A stretch of DNA of 64,000 nt. Origin: JBBECJ01 sp963763325. Its GTDB lineage: Bacteria > Chloroflexota > Chloroflexia > Thermomicrobiales > CFX8. Location: contig CAVXOL010000002.1 in assembly GCA_963763325.1 (NCBI GenBank), positions 1-64,000 of the forward strand. Reading direction: 5' to 3'. Within the stretch, counting starts at the first letter, position 1. Each line of letters begins with the position of its first letter. Under the pieces are notes generated by a model that saw nothing but the letters and a program-made list of their open reading frames with translations, had not been told where the DNA came from and did not search any database. Of the stretch, positions 18,130 to 27,220 are shown in pieces. A program made the position numbers and the translations under genes.

Positions 18130-20258
18130 CCGGCGTCACCCGGCCGGGAACGATCCAGAGCAACATTCCGACGCCGATCAGCCAGTTGGTGGGCCGCCAG
18201 CAGGAACTGGCCGAACTGGGTCATTTGCTGGCGACGGAGCGACTGCTGACACTGACCGGCCCTGGCGGCATCGGCAAGACGCGGCTGGCAATTGAGGCTG
18301 CACACCTCCTCGCCGAGCGGTTCCCGGATGGCGTCGCCTTCGTCGACCTCGCGCCCGTCCACGATCCGGAGCGTGTCATCCCGGCCATCGCCGAGGCATT
18401 CGGCGTTCGCGAGGACGGTGATCGCCCGCTGACGGCATCGCTGGCCACGACACTGCGGGACCGGCGCGTGCTCGTCGTCCTCGACAACATCGAGCAGGTC
18501 GTGGCGGCCGGACCAGAGATCGCGCTGCTGCTGGAGCAGGTATCGTCACTGAGAGCGCTGGTCACGAGCCGGATCACCCTCCGGCTGCGTGGTGAGCGGG
18601 AGTATCCGGTCCAGCCGCTCGGGGTTGCCGAGGTTGAATCACCGGCAGTCCGACTCTTCGTGAGCCGTGCCCGTGACGTTCAGCCCGACTTCGCGTTGAC
18701 CGCTGACAATGCCGCGACCCTGACTGACATTTGCCGGAGACTCGACGGCCTGCCGCTGGCGATTGAGCTGGCAGCCGCCCGTAGCCGGATCCTCTCGCCA
18801 CAGGCGATCCTCGACCGGCTCAACGATCCGCTCGGGCTCCTGACGACTGGTGCGTCCGATCTGCCGGATCGGCAGCGGACGATCCGGGCGACGATCCAAT
18901 GGAGCTACGATCTGCTCAGCGCGGACGAGCAGCAGATGTTCGATCGCCTCAGCGTCTTCGTCGGTGGCTGGACACTCGACGCCGCCGAAGCGCTGCTCGG
19001 CGATCTGGCCCAGCCCGTCGAAGTACTCGATGGGCTGGACTCGCTGGCCGCCAAGAACCTTATCAACGGAATCGAGCAATCCAGCGGCGAGATGCGCTTC
19101 CGGATGCTCGAAACAATTCGCGAGTTCGGTCTGGAGCGGCTGGCAGCAAGCGGCGACGGACCTACCGTCCGCGACCGTCATGCCAGCTGGGTTGTCCAGC
19201 TCGTGGAGCAAGCCGCACCGCACATCGAAGGCGCCGAGCAGGCGCGCTGGCTGGCCCGGCTGGAACGCGACAGCGACAACATCCGCGCCGGGCTGAACTG
19301 GCTCCTTGAACGCCGTCACGCAGAACTGGCGTTGCGCCTCGTCGGTCCGCTGCGGCTGCACTGGTTTGGTCGTGGGCGGATCCGCGAGGGGTTGGAGCAG
19401 ATCATCGCGGCCACAGACCTGCCTGAGAGCGCGAGCTACCCGGCATTACGCGCGGACGCGTTGACGGCCGCGAGCTTCCTTGCACGTGAACTGGGTGAGT
19501 ATCAACTCGCGCACGACATGTCGCGCGCCAGTCTGGCGATCAGCCACCAGATTCACGACCGTCAGCGCGCCGCCGACGCACTCGTGAACCTCGGCTTCAT
19601 CGCGCTTCAGCGCGGACAAATCGACGATGCCCGATCGCTGGCACAGCGCAGCCTGACGACCTATCAGGATCTGAAGATCGACCAGGGCATCGCCGACTCG
19701 CTCGGCTTCCTGGCGCTGATGGATGTCCAGCAGGGCGATCTCGAAGCCGCCGGGAGGCGACTCGAACGCTGCATAACGATCTGGGGCCGGCTTGACGATC
19801 TCCAAGGCGTCGCGTGGGCAAACGCACAACTTGGACTCGTCCGGCTCGATCAATCTGACGATGACCGCGCCTGGCAGGCGCTGATGACCAGCCTGAACCT
19901 GTCCGCCTCACTCGATTTTCGTGGGGACGTCTATTTGGTCTTCGACGGGCTGGCGCGGCTGGCCTTGAACCATGACCAACCGGAACTGGCCTGCAGCCTC
20001 GCTGCTGCCTCGGCATCCATTCGCGAGCAGTCCGGCATCACCCTCGCGCCGAACGAGCAGGAACGGGCAGATCGACTCCTCAACGATCTGCGTGACAGAC
20101 TCGGAGCAGACACCGTTCGAGATGCGTGGACCCACAGGCAAACGTGGACGCTCGATTCGATCATCCAATCAGTGACACGCGAACTTGGTCCTCTCCTGCC
20201 AAAGTCCAGCATCCACGCCCGTTACTCAGACTGGCGCCCCCAAGTAACGGCCAGCTAA
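18126..20258 (+). CDS. NB-ARC/STAND ATPase with TPR repeats, partner of the SARP
   Basis: 710 residues. ISQLVGRQQELAEL leads to P-loop GPGGIGKTR (about residue 44), a Walker B-like VLVVLDNIEQV, the LPLAIELAAAR motif and the winged-helix stretch IQWSYDLLSADEQQMFDRLSVF, then TPR-like helices to the end. There is no HTH of its own. The GTG at 18126 overlaps the SARP stop (GTGA), which gives an AfsR-like arrangement of activator domain plus ATPase regulator. The protein presumably gates the SARP in response to an unknown signal. Separate translation versus a split single gene cannot be decided from sequence alone. Confidence 0.8.
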   Translation: MTGVTRPGTIQSNIPTPISQLVGRQQELAELGHLLATERLLTLTGPGGIGKTRLAIEAAHLLAERFPDGVAFVDLAPVHDPERVIPAIAEAFGVREDGDRPLTASLATTLRDRRVLVVLDNIEQVVAAGPEIALLLEQVSSLRALVTSRITLRLRGEREYPVQPLGVAEVESPAVRLFVSRARDVQPDFALTADNAATLTDICRRLDGLPLAIELAAARSRILSPQAILDRLNDPLGLLTTGASDLPDRQRTIRATIQWSYDLLSADEQQMFDRLSVFVGGWTLDAAEALLGDLAQPVEVLDGLDSLAAKNLINGIEQSSGEMRFRMLETIREFGLERLAASGDGPTVRDRHASWVVQLVEQAAPHIEGAEQARWLARLERDSDNIRAGLNWLLERRHAELALRLVGPLRLHWFGRGRIREGLEQIIAATDLPESASYPALRADALTAASFLARELGEYQLAHDMSRASLAISHQIHDRQRAADALVNLGFIALQRGQIDDARSLAQRSLTTYQDLKIDQGIADSLGFLALMDVQQGDLEAAGRRLERCITIWGRLDDLQGVAWANAQLGLVRLDQSDDDRAWQALMTSLNLSASLDFRGDVYLVFDGLARLALNHDQPELACSLAAASASIREQSGITLAPNEQERADRLLNDLRDRLGADTVRDAWTHRQTWTLDSIIQSVTRELGPLLPKSSIHARYSDWRPQVTAS

Positions 20259-20317
20259 CGGCGATCGCCTATCGTGCTGCTACTCGATCGACCACACATC
20301 AGAAAGGGAGCACCAGC

Positions 20318-21700
20318 ATGGCTACCCAGCAGGCACCTGCCGTGGTGCACGAAGCCGTCGTCGCGGACTTTCGAAACACGCTGCGCGGCGATCTGCTCGC
20401 CCCAGGCGACGAGGGCTACGACGACCGCCCGGACGATCTGGAACGCGATGATCGATCATCGTCCGGCGCTGATCGCCCGCTGCCGGGGCGCGGCCGACGT
20501 GATCGCCGCCGTCAACTTCGCCCGCGACCACGGCCTGCCGCTCTCGATCAAGGGCGGCGGCCACAATGTCGCCGGCAAGGCCGTCTGCAACGACGGACTG
20601 ATGATCGACCTCTCGCTGATGAAAGGGATCCATGTCGATCCCGCTACACGAACGGCGCGCGCACAGGCAGGCGTGCTCTGGGGCGAATTCGACCGGGAGA
20701 CCGGCGCGTTCGGGCTGGCAACTCCAGGCGGTCAGATCTCGACGACCGGCATCGCTGGTCTGACGCTCGGCGGTGGTCAAAGCTGGCTGACTGGCAAGTA
20801 CGGGTTCACGATTGACAACCTGCTCTCGGTCGACATCGTCACCGCCGACGGTGAACTACGCCACGCCAGCGCTAACGAGAACCCCGACCTCTTCTGGGCC
20901 GTGCGCGGCGCCGGGCACAACTTCGGCGTCGTCACGTCGTTCGAGTACCAGCTTCACCCAGTCTCGACGGTACTCGGCGGCATGGTCATCCATCCGTTCG
21001 AGCGTGCCGCCGACGTGCTGCGCTTCCACCAGGAATTCACATCGACCGTGCCCGACGACGTGACCTGCGCGGCGGGAATCCTGACAGCGCCGGACGGCAT
21101 GCTGGTCTCCGCAATGGTCGCCTGCTACTCGGGACCATCTGACGACGGCGAGCGCGTATTGGCGCCGCTGCGAGAATTTCGGCCCGCCCTTTAGCCGACA
21201 CCATCGCACCGATCCCATACGTCGTCATGCAGACACTGCTGGACGCGGCATTCCCATACGGCAGACAGAACTACTGGAAGTCCGGCCTGACGAACGAGGT
21301 CACCGACGGCATGATCGACACGTTGGTTCGTTACGCTGCCGAGAAACCGTCGCCGTACTCGGCGGTCCTCATCGGACACTTCGGTGGCGCAGGCAGTCGC
21401 GTCGACAAGCGAGCGACCGCCTATCATCATCGCGACCTGGTCTACGATGTCCTGATGGTATCCGGTTGGGACGACCGGGCGGAATCGGACAGCAACATCG
21501 ACTGGACGCGTGAGTGTTTTCAAGCGGTCGAGCCAATGCTTGCACGAGGTATCTACGTCAACGACATGAGCGGCGACGAGAGCGATGAGCGGACTCGCCA
21601 GGCATACGGCGAGAACTACGAGCGACTGGTCGCGCTCAAGACGAAGTACGACCCGACCAACCTGTTCCGCCTGAACCAGAACATCACTCCAAGTAGATAA
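20318..21700 (+). CDS. FAD-binding oxidoreductase with BBE domain, two frameshift sites
   Basis: The gene is readable in three pieces. Piece one is MATQQAPAVVHEAVV to about 20437. Piece two has the FAD-binding PCMH region (LPLSIKGGGHNVAGKAV and GIAGLTLGGGQSWL) to about 21180. Piece three has the C-terminal BBE domain, YERLVALKTKYDPTNLFRLN. The His of GGGH is the usual covalent flavin anchor; the second anchor Cys of bicovalent members is replaced in QISTTGIAG. At 20437 an extra C, and at 21175-21190 two extra Ts in TTT runs, explain the shifts. ATG 20318 follows AAAGGGAG. Substrate unknown; a close relative lies at 63019-64000. Confidence 0.82.
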
Positions 21701-21801
21701 CCGCCACTCCTCCTCCCCTCGCTGGCTGCCGGTGCCCTGACCGGCAGCCAGTCCCAATCGAAGTCGACACTGGCTGACACCGAACGAAAGGATCGACGAT
21801 C

Positions 21802-22239
21802 ATGCCAGCACAGGAACCACAGGTGATTCACCAGCAGTTCGAAGATGCGTTCAATGCGGGCGACATCGAGGCGCTGATGGCGCTCTACGAGCCGGATTGC
21901 GCGCTCGTCGGCGCGCCAGGCTCGGTCGCGATGGGGCCGGACCAGGTACGCGCCGGGCTGGAAGGGCTGCTCGCCCTCAAGGGCAAGGCAAAGCTCACGA
22001 CCCGCGATGTCGTCCAGGTCGGTGACATCGCGCTGCTCTCCTGCGCGTGGACGCTCGACGGCACCGGCCCCGACGGCCAGCCGATCTCGATCGGCGGCAG
22101 GACCGCCGAAGTCGCCCGCCGCCAGCCTGATGGCCGCTGGCTCTACGTCATCGACAACGCCGTCGCCGATCAGACGATGCGTACATCCCGACCGAACGAG
22201 CGGAAGCCAATGCGTAATTGGAGCGATCGCCGTCGATGA
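21802..22239 (+). CDS. NTF2-like / SnoaL-like (DUF4440-type) protein
   Basis: 145 residues. The pattern QQFEDAFNAGDIEALMALYEPDC ... VGAPGSVAMGPDQVRAGLEGLL ... RRQPDGRWLYVIDNA is the cone-shaped NTF2-like fold used by small ligand-binding proteins and some isomerases. Function cannot be assigned. ATG 21802 follows GAAAGGATC, the same ribosome-site word seen before the acyl-CoA synthetase. The last 20 residues are basic and not typical of the family, so the 3' end may carry an indel. Confidence 0.78.
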   Translation: MPAQEPQVIHQQFEDAFNAGDIEALMALYEPDCALVGAPGSVAMGPDQVRAGLEGLLALKGKAKLTTRDVVQVGDIALLSCAWTLDGTGPDGQPISIGGRTAEVARRQPDGRWLYVIDNAVADQTMRTSRPNERKPMRNWSDRRR

Positions 22240-22317
22240 ACGCGGTTCCGATCGCGACTGCAGATCGACGGTGAGTCGACGACATCCACTCGACGAGGTC
22301 GAGCGGCACCGACTCTG

Positions 22318-22886
22318 TCAGCCATCACTGGGATCGCCAGCCGCGCTGGAGGCAAGAATGATCAGTCGTTGTCGCCAAGTGCCGATATCGCCATCGAAAG
22401 GAACGATGCGACAGTCCTTCGAATCCGGACCGTACGACAACCGCTGACCCGCGGACGACGATCTGACTGTCGGCGTACTCAAGGTTACGGTCGTCCACGA
22501 GCGCGGCGTGATCAATGCCAAGGGGCTCGGCGCTCCGACAGTCGACGACGGCCTACCGGCTGGTGCTACTCAAGCGCAGCTCACTGATGCGATGGGCCGT
22601 TCACTTCAGGAACTGGTCGACAACTCCGGTGTGATGTGCCGAGACCAGTTCACCGAGCGCCGTCTCCGGACTGAGTGCCAGATCAGATCGCAGTGCCGAG
22701 AGTTCGAACCGGATGCGAAGAGATCCGCGCCACGGTGGTAGCGCCCGGAAACCTTCAGCCTGGACCGCCTCGGATCGGTTGCCGTGTAGCGCCGTCCGAT
22801 GGATCCGCCAGGCGATGCCCTGCCATGAAATCGACAGGACACCTGCTGACGGCGACTCCGAGCGTCCCAGCCGCCTGGAACCACTG
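22318..22886 (-). pseudogene. RES-domain toxin (NAD+ phosphorylase type), decayed
   Basis: Pieces of a RES domain lie directly after the Xre antitoxin but in alternating frames. They read GIAWRIHRTALHGNRSEA, SGRYHRGADLFASG, LRSDLALSPETALGELV, RHITPEL, then VDQFLK, and further down a tail like IVPFDGDIGTWRQRLIIL. These correspond in order to the N-terminal Arg region, the GRYH/G segment, the SPETAL-E helix and the C-terminal strand of RES toxins. At least four frame changes are needed, more than for any neighbouring gene. So it is either true decay or a very poor sequence patch. Intact RES toxins deplete NAD+. Confidence 0.6.
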
Positions 22887-23237
22887 TTAGACGAAGACTC
22901 CGGAATCGAGCGCTTCGAGCGCTGCCTCGACGCGATCGACACGTCCAACCTGGACGGCATCGGCCGGGGTGAGGCCACCGAGGTAGCGATTCTCAGCGTG
23001 CAGCCAGGCGCGGATCGCTTCGGGCGAATCGAACGTCTCGCGCAGTCGCCGGTCCAGCGCGAGGAGGTCAGCCAGCCGGCGTCGCGCATCGCGTTGTGGG
23101 AGCGTCTCGCCAGTCCGCCAGCGCTCAACGGTCCGCGTCGATGTCCCGGTCGCCTGAGCCAGCGTCGCTGTCGTGAATCCCAGGTCGCGGCTCAACCGCA
23201 GTACCGCCTGATCGGGTGTCAGTTGCAGTGTCGACAT
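22887..23237 (-). CDS. Xre/MbcA/ParS-type antitoxin
   Basis: 116 residues. The N-terminal HTH LGFTTATLAQATGTSTRTVERW is followed by the antitoxin domain with FDSPEAIRAWLHAENRYLGGLTP, the toxin-binding signature of the Xre/MbcA/ParS family. These proteins pair with RES toxins, and remnants of one follow immediately downstream. AGGAG precedes the ATG at 23237. An inverted repeat between this gene and the divergent SagB-like gene is a likely autoregulatory operator. Confidence 0.85.
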   Translation of the reverse strand: MSTLQLTPDQAVLRLSRDLGFTTATLAQATGTSTRTVERWRTGETLPQRDARRRLADLLALDRRLRETFDSPEAIRAWLHAENRYLGGLTPADAVQVGRVDRVEAALEALDSGVFV

Positions 23238-23264
23238 GTTGGCAACTCCTCGCGCCTGTGCATT

Positions 23265-23287
23265 ATGGCGCCAAACTCTTACGCCAT
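23265..23287. promoter_or_regulatory. Putative antitoxin operator (ATGGCG ... CGCCAT)
   Basis: ATGGCG at 23265-23270 and CGCCAT at 23282-23287 form an inverted repeat with an 11-base spacer. It overlaps a CATAAT box on the minus strand that could be the -10 of the antitoxin gene starting at 23237. This placement suits autorepression by the Xre antitoxin. Inference only. Confidence 0.4.
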
Positions 23288-23379
23288 TCTAGCATGTGAG
23301 CTGGCTTCCGATCATCGCGAGTCTCAGACCGCGGATGCGAGTCGTGCGATGATAGGCGCGAGGCAGGAAGGAGTTGCTA

Positions 23380-24969
23380 ATGTCCGTCAACCGCGATACC
23401 AGTGCCGCCCGCGAGTTCCATAACCTCACGAAGTACACCGTCATTAATGCGTGGCAGCCCGACGAGGACATCCTGGTCGGGATACCGCCGAATCTGGAAA
23501 AGGCGATCTGGCAGGAGGACTGGTCGATCGAGCCACGGCTATTCAAGGCGTACACGACGGCTGAGTCGATCGACCTGCCGCGCGAGTTCCCGCCGTTCAC
23601 ACTGCCGATCCTCGACGCGATTGCGGCTCCTGGACCGCGCCCATCGTCGGCGATGCCGGATCGCGACACGCTGGCGAGGATCTGCCTGCTCTCGAACGGC
23701 ATCCTCAAGACCGGAGGGCACGGCACGAACCGCGTCATCGAGTACCGTGCGGCTGGTGGGACCGGCGCGCGGTATCACGTCGAGCTCTACCTGGTTACCG
23801 GCGACCTGCCGGGACTGGACGCCGGTGTCTACCATTACGACGCCAAGGAGCACACCCTCCGGGTGCTGCGCCGTGGCGACTACCGCGCCGCAGTGGCCGA
23901 GGCCAGCGGCGGAGAGCCGTCGGTGGCCAACGCGCCGGCCGTCCTCATCTCGACCAGCACCTTCTGGCGCAATGCCTGGCGCTACAAGGCTCGCGCCTAT
24001 CGGCACGTCCTCTGGGACACCGGCACAACCGTCGCGAACATCCTGGCGGTTGCCGCGGCGTCGGAGTTGTCATCGAAGGTCGTGATGGGCTTCGTCGAGG
24101 ACGAGGTCAACGGCTTGCTCGGCGTCGATGGAGAGCGCGAGTCGACGATCTGTCTGATCCCGCTCGGCCAGGACGGCCAACCGAGCCAGCCAGGCGGCGT
24201 CATCGAGCCACTTGATCTGGAGACGGTGCCGATCTCGGCCCGCGAGGTCGAGTTCCCGCCGCTGCCGGAGATGAACCGCGCCACCCGGCTGGAGAGCCGA
24301 GACGAGGTTGCAGCATGGCGCACGACCCCGTTACGCCGGACACTGCCTGAGCCGACCGGCGAGATCATCCCGCTTCGGCCACTCGCGTCTGATGCCGCTC
24401 CCGGCATGGCCGTTGATGATGCGATCCGCCGTCGCCGGTCGACGCGCCACTACGACATCGAGACACCGATCCCGTTCGACGCCCTCTCGACGCTGCTGGA
24501 GCGCAGTAACCGTGGTGCGGCCTTTGACTGCCTGGACATTACGGCTCCGGCGCTGGCCGACCCGTACCTGATCGTCAACAACGTCGAGGGGCTGACGCCG
24601 GGATCGTACGCCTACCACCCGCAGCGGGGTGCGCTGGAGCTGCTCGAAGCCGGGAACATGCGCGAGCGGGCGGCCCGGCTGGCCTGTACGCAACAGTACG
24701 CCGGTGACGCGCATGTCAACCTCTACTATATGGCCGACCTCGAACCAATCCTTGAGACCTACGGGAACCGGGGCTACCGCATCGCCCAGCTTCAGGCGGC
24801 GCTCTATGCAAGCCGCCTCCACCTCGGCACGCATGCCTTCCGGCTCGGCGCCGTCGGATCGACCTCTGAGGACGATCAGGTGACAGACTTCTTCTCGCCA
24901 CACGCAGCCGGCAAGAGCTTCATGTTCATCGTGACGTTCGGGAAGCGACGCCCACGAAACGCGGGCTGA
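23380..24969 (+). CDS. SagB/ThcOx-type nitroreductase-family protein with two tandem domains
   Basis: 529 residues holding two copies of the SagB-like nitroreductase fold. Copy one runs from about 95 to 270 (GTNRVIEYRAAGGTGARYHVELYLV ... DAGVYHYD). Copy two runs from about 345 to 525 (IRRRRSTRHYDIETPIPFDALSTLLERS ... TPGSYAYHPQRGALELL ... YRIAQLQAALYASRLHLG). Family members are FMN-dependent and include azoline-to-azole oxidases of peptide natural products. No cyclodehydratase or precursor peptide is seen nearby, so a RiPP role is unproven. ATG 23380 follows GAAGGAG. It is divergent from the antitoxin. Confidence 0.8.
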   Translation: MSVNRDTSAAREFHNLTKYTVINAWQPDEDILVGIPPNLEKAIWQEDWSIEPRLFKAYTTAESIDLPREFPPFTLPILDAIAAPGPRPSSAMPDRDTLARICLLSNGILKTGGHGTNRVIEYRAAGGTGARYHVELYLVTGDLPGLDAGVYHYDAKEHTLRVLRRGDYRAAVAEASGGEPSVANAPAVLISTSTFWRNAWRYKARAYRHVLWDTGTTVANILAVAAASELSSKVVMGFVEDEVNGLLGVDGERESTICLIPLGQDGQPSQPGGVIEPLDLETVPISAREVEFPPLPEMNRATRLESRDEVAAWRTTPLRRTLPEPTGEIIPLRPLASDAAPGMAVDDAIRRRRSTRHYDIETPIPFDALSTLLERSNRGAAFDCLDITAPALADPYLIVNNVEGLTPGSYAYHPQRGALELLEAGNMRERAARLACTQQYAGDAHVNLYYMADLEPILETYGNRGYRIAQLQAALYASRLHLGTHAFRLGAVGSTSEDDQVTDFFSPHAAGKSFMFIVTFGKRRPRNAG

Positions 24970-25137
24970 CCCGGATATCGTCCAGCGGGGGCGAGGCGAG
25001 GTTCGCCCTGCGTCCCCGCTGGGCGAACCCATTCCGGTACTGACTGGCGAGGACCGTCGTTTGCGCCGATCCGTACAATTCCTGAGCGACCGCCCGGCGT
25101 GGTCGTACGCGTCTCAAACTGGAAACACTGACAAACA

Positions 25138-27160
25138 ATGAGACCAGACCCCGGCCCAACGATTCCTCCCACTGGTGCGGTCATGGACCCCAACGAACAG
25201 CCGCTGGCGCCGCTGATCGGGCGCGAGCAGGAACTCTTCGCGGTCAACCGGCTGCTCGACCAGTCCGACACCCAGCTGCTAACGCTGATCGGCCCGGACG
25301 GCGTCGGCAAGACGCGCCTGGCGGTCGCCACGGCACAGTCACGGGGCAAGCCGTACTTCCTGGTGCCACTCGCCTTCGCGACCAGCGAGGCACTGGTGGT
25401 CTCGGCAATCGCCCAGGCAATTGGCGCCAACGAGCAGCACGATACGTCATTGCTGGACGACCTGCTCGTCACCCTCCGGGAACAGCCGACGCGGCTGATC
25501 CTCGATGGCGCCGAACACCAGACGGCCGTTGCTCCGATCGTGCGCATGCTGCTTGCAGACTCTCCCAGACCTGTACATGCTCGTGACGGCAACCAGCCCG
25601 TTGGGTATTGAGGGGGAGCGCGTCTACCAGGTGCCGTCTCTGGCGCTGCCGGTCGCGCGCAACTGGCCACTGCTGAGCGAGGCTGAACGTGGCGCGGCTG
25701 TCGCGCTGTTCATCGAGCGGGCGAGGGTTGCCCAGCCGGACTTCGCGCTGACAATGGGGAATGCCTTCACGATCGCCGAGATCTGCCGCCGCCTGGATGG
25801 GCTGCCGCTCGCGATCGAGATCGTCGCCGCCCGCGCACGGCTCCTGCCGCCTCAGCAGATACTGATCCGCCTGAATGGGCGGCTGCCGAAGCCGGCTGAC
25901 GGCCCGGCGACGTCCGAGCAGCAGGAGGAGATTCTGCGCGGCGTCATCCTCTGGAGCTATGACCTGCTCCAGCCTGCCGAGCAGGAAGTCCTGCGTGGGT
26001 TATCGGTGTTCGCCGGTGGCGCACCCGCTGGTGCGTTGCCAACGCTCTTTCCCGGGCACCACCTCGACCAGCTGCTGGAGGCGTTGAGTGCCGCCGGGCT
26101 GGTTCAGTGGGATGAGCCGAACACCTCCGAACTCCGCATTCGGCTGCTGGAGCCGGTTCGCGCGATCGCGCTTGAGTTCCTCGCCGCCAGCGGTGAGGCA
26201 GGCAGTATCCGCCAGCGCCATGCCGACTGGGCGCTCGACCTCGCTCTCGACGCAGCCGAGGGGATACGCGGCCCCGACCAGCACCGTTGGCTGGCGCGGC
26301 TGGAACAGGAAGTCGATAATCTCCGTGCGGCGCTGCGATGGTTCTTCACCAGTGGCCAGCCTGACGCAGGTGTCACTCTCGCAGCCTCGATCACGCGCTT
26401 CTGGGCAACGCGCGCCCAGGTCAGCGAAGGCTGGCTCTGGATCGAGCGCGGACTGACCGACCCAGCCGGCTTGCCGCCCGCGACGCGCGCCCGCGCCCTC
26501 AGTGAGGCCAGCTGGCTATCACTCCTGCAAGGCAGGATCGACGACGCGCAACGGCTGGCCGCCGAGGGACTCGACATCTACCGCGAGACCGGCGATCCGG
26601 ACGGCATCGCCACCAGCCTCGACAATCTCGGCGAACTGGCGCTGACGGCCGGTGATTTCCAGGCGGCGATCGCGCGCTTCGACGAAAGCCTGGCGATCTG
26701 GCACGAGCACAACCGGCACTGGAACGCGGCGATGTCGCTGATCAGCCTCGCCTGCGCGACCCTCAACCTCGACGACCTCGACCGCTCTCAAGCCGCCTGC
26801 GACGAGGCGCGCGCTGTCATGGAGACGGCCGGGGACCTGCGCGGCGCGGCACTGGCCGTCATCAGCCTCGGCTGGCTCGAACTGCGGCGCGGCGACATCG
26901 ACGCGGCCGAGAACCTGTTCCAGGACGCGCTCGCGACGCTCCAGCAGATCGGCGCGAGCCTCGAATCGGCTGAGGCGATCGAGGGACTGGCCGCCGTCGC
27001 CGACGCGACTGGTGACCTGGAACTGGCCATCGATCATTACGAAGCTGCCATCGATTTACGCGAGGCGACCGGAATTCACCACGACTTCATGTCGCGAATC
27101 GGTCCTCTGGCAGACCGCCGCGCCCTGCGAGCGCGCCTGTCAGCCGCCAGCACCACCTGA
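25138..27160 (+). CDS. NB-ARC/STAND ATPase with TPR repeats, no DNA-binding domain, frameshifted
   Basis: About 674 residues. LAPLIGREQELFAV leads to P-loop GPDGVGKTR, RLILDGAEHQ, then ERVYQVPSLALPV, LPLAIEIVAARAR and ILWSYDLLQPAEQEVLRGLSVF. TPR-like repeats follow to the end. The frame changes once near 25560; removing one C from CTCCCAGA gives ADSPDLYMLVTATSPLG. Neither LuxR HTH nor BTAD domain is present. It is much like the ATPase at 18126 and may work as a partner or be a derived regulator. No ribosome site precedes ATG 25138. Confidence 0.78.
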
Positions 27161-27220
27161 CGTTGCCATCGCGACCGAGGAAGGCGACAATCGCCGGAGC
27201 CGGGTTGGGAGCAGTGGAAG

